Shown: positions 7,121 to 7,213 of the stretch, piece after piece
Layout of the letters: each line of letters opens with the position of its first letter
Numbering within the stretch: the stretch's first letter is position 1
From: Chloroflexota bacterium
GTDB taxonomy: Bacteria; Chloroflexota; Anaerolineae; Anaerolineales; Anaerolineaceae
Assembly (NCBI GenBank): GCA_021796375.1
Contig: JAJYJF010000110.1
Span: 1 to 7,213 of the forward strand
Direction: 5' to 3'
Length of the DNA stretch: 7,213 nucleotides
Program-made: the position numbers and the translations under genes
The notes under the pieces: generated by a model
Told to the model about the DNA's origin: nothing
Seen by the model: the letters and a program-made list of their open reading frames with translations, nothing else
The model's database searches: none

Positions 7121-7168
7121 GGGTGACATTTTCGCTGAACAGTTAGCTGTTGTCAAAATCGCTGACCA
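7121..7168. repeat. Right terminal repeat pair of the mobile-element relic
   Basis: The inner copy (7124-7141) is the near-perfect inverse of the left inner copy. The outer copy (7151-7168) starts 27 bases farther out and agrees with the inner one at 13 of 18 positions. It has diverged mainly in the A/T core, where TTTT has become AAAA on the plus strand. A looser AATGTCA/TGACATT pairing (7100-7106 with 7124-7130) overlaps the inner copy and the beginning of the transposase remnant. Confidence 0.7.
7128..7156 (-). promoter_or_regulatory. Putative transposase promoter embedded in the right terminal repeats
   Basis: On the minus strand a perfect -35 TTGACA (7156-7151) lies in the outer repeat. 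After exactly 17 bases, GAAAAT (7133-7128) lies in the inner repeat and matches four of six positions of the -10 consensus. Transcription would begin near 7121, 14 bases before the transposase ATG at 7107, and would run toward the peptidase gene. Confidence 0.45.
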
Positions 7169-7191
7169 ACAACACACTTCGGGAACTAGGC

Positions 7192-7213
7192 TTGACTGGG
7201 GGAAAGCGGGATG
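7192..7213 (+). other. Possible start of another gene at the window edge
   Basis: The window ends in ATG (7211-7213) preceded by GGGGGAAA (7198-7205) at a distance that could serve as a ribosome site. TTGACT (7192-7197) overlaps its upstream side, so it cannot be the -35 element of the same start. No coding sequence is visible beyond the ATG, so this is only a possibility. I see nothing else in 7175-7213. Confidence 0.15.

Larger units (their letters stand above)
6922..7174 (-). mobile_element. MITE-like deletion derivative of an insertion sequence (about 253 bp)
   Basis: Both ends carry two copies of a related repeat in opposite orientation. On the left, TGTTCAGGGAAAATGACA (6928-6945) and TGTTCAAGGAAAATGTCA (6953-6970) are direct repeats. 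On the right, the reverse complements at 7141-7124 (TGTTCAGCGAAAATGTCA) and 7168-7151 (TGGTCAGCGATTTTGACA) mirror them. The inner arms match over 26 bases with two differences (6948-6973 against 7146-7121). Extending the outer arms gives ends of TGT at 6922 and ACA at 7174. Inside, only the first 23 codons of a transposase remain on the minus strand, so the element is non-autonomous. Doubled terminal repeats and the transposase beginning suggest an ISNCY/IS1202-, IS481- or IS21-like parent, but the family is uncertain. A trinucleotide CAC flanks both ends (6919-6921 and 7175-7177), which is too short to be firm evidence of a target duplication. Confidence 0.7.

Noticed and set aside
6928..7168. 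A CRISPR array made from the four repeats
   Set aside because: There are only four copies, in inverted pairs with spacers of about 7-9 bases and one 153-base interior. This is the pattern of IS ends, not of a CRISPR array.

Overview
The window is GC-rich bacterial chromosome with ordinary housekeeping and accessory genes. The left two thirds is densely coded. The right end is a short non-coding stretch carrying the remains of an insertion sequence. Nothing fixes the host taxonomically. The extended -10 motif (TGcTACAAT) in front of uvrA, the GC bias and the gene styles would fit a Chloroflexota (Anaerolineae-like) bacterium, but this is a weak inference from general impression.

Layout: (1) 2-271, plus strand, is the 3' end of a gene for an unrecognised polytopic membrane protein. 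(2) 427-3333, plus strand, is a complete uvrA encoding the 968-residue damage-recognition ATPase of nucleotide excision repair. An AT-rich promoter island (about 338-400) lies in front of it. (3) 3334-3592 is a non-coding gap between convergent genes, with a perfect 12-bp hairpin at 3476-3502. (4) Three minus-strand genes follow in transcription order: an M24-family Xaa-Pro peptidase (6749 to 5646), a 12-helix MFS transporter (5423 to 4254), and a glyoxalase-II-like metallo-beta-lactamase-fold hydrolase (4240 to 3593). The last two are separated by only 13 bases and are almost certainly co-transcribed. The peptidase has its own TATAAT box and lies 222 bases upstream of the transporter. (5) 6922-7174 is a MITE-like deletion derivative of an insertion sequence. 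It has doubled terminal repeats at both ends and keeps only the first 23 codons of the transposase, on the minus strand.

Functionally, uvrA stands alone as a DNA-repair gene; uvrB and uvrC are not in the window. The minus-strand genes could serve peptide turnover, export or import of a small molecule, and thioester or other ester hydrolysis, but no shared pathway can be shown. I found no CRISPR array, tRNA, rRNA, riboswitch, defence island or phage module. The most notable item is the small mobile-element relic, whose terminal repeats seem to double as a promoter pointing toward the peptidase gene. I do not see evidence for an undescribed biological system in this window.
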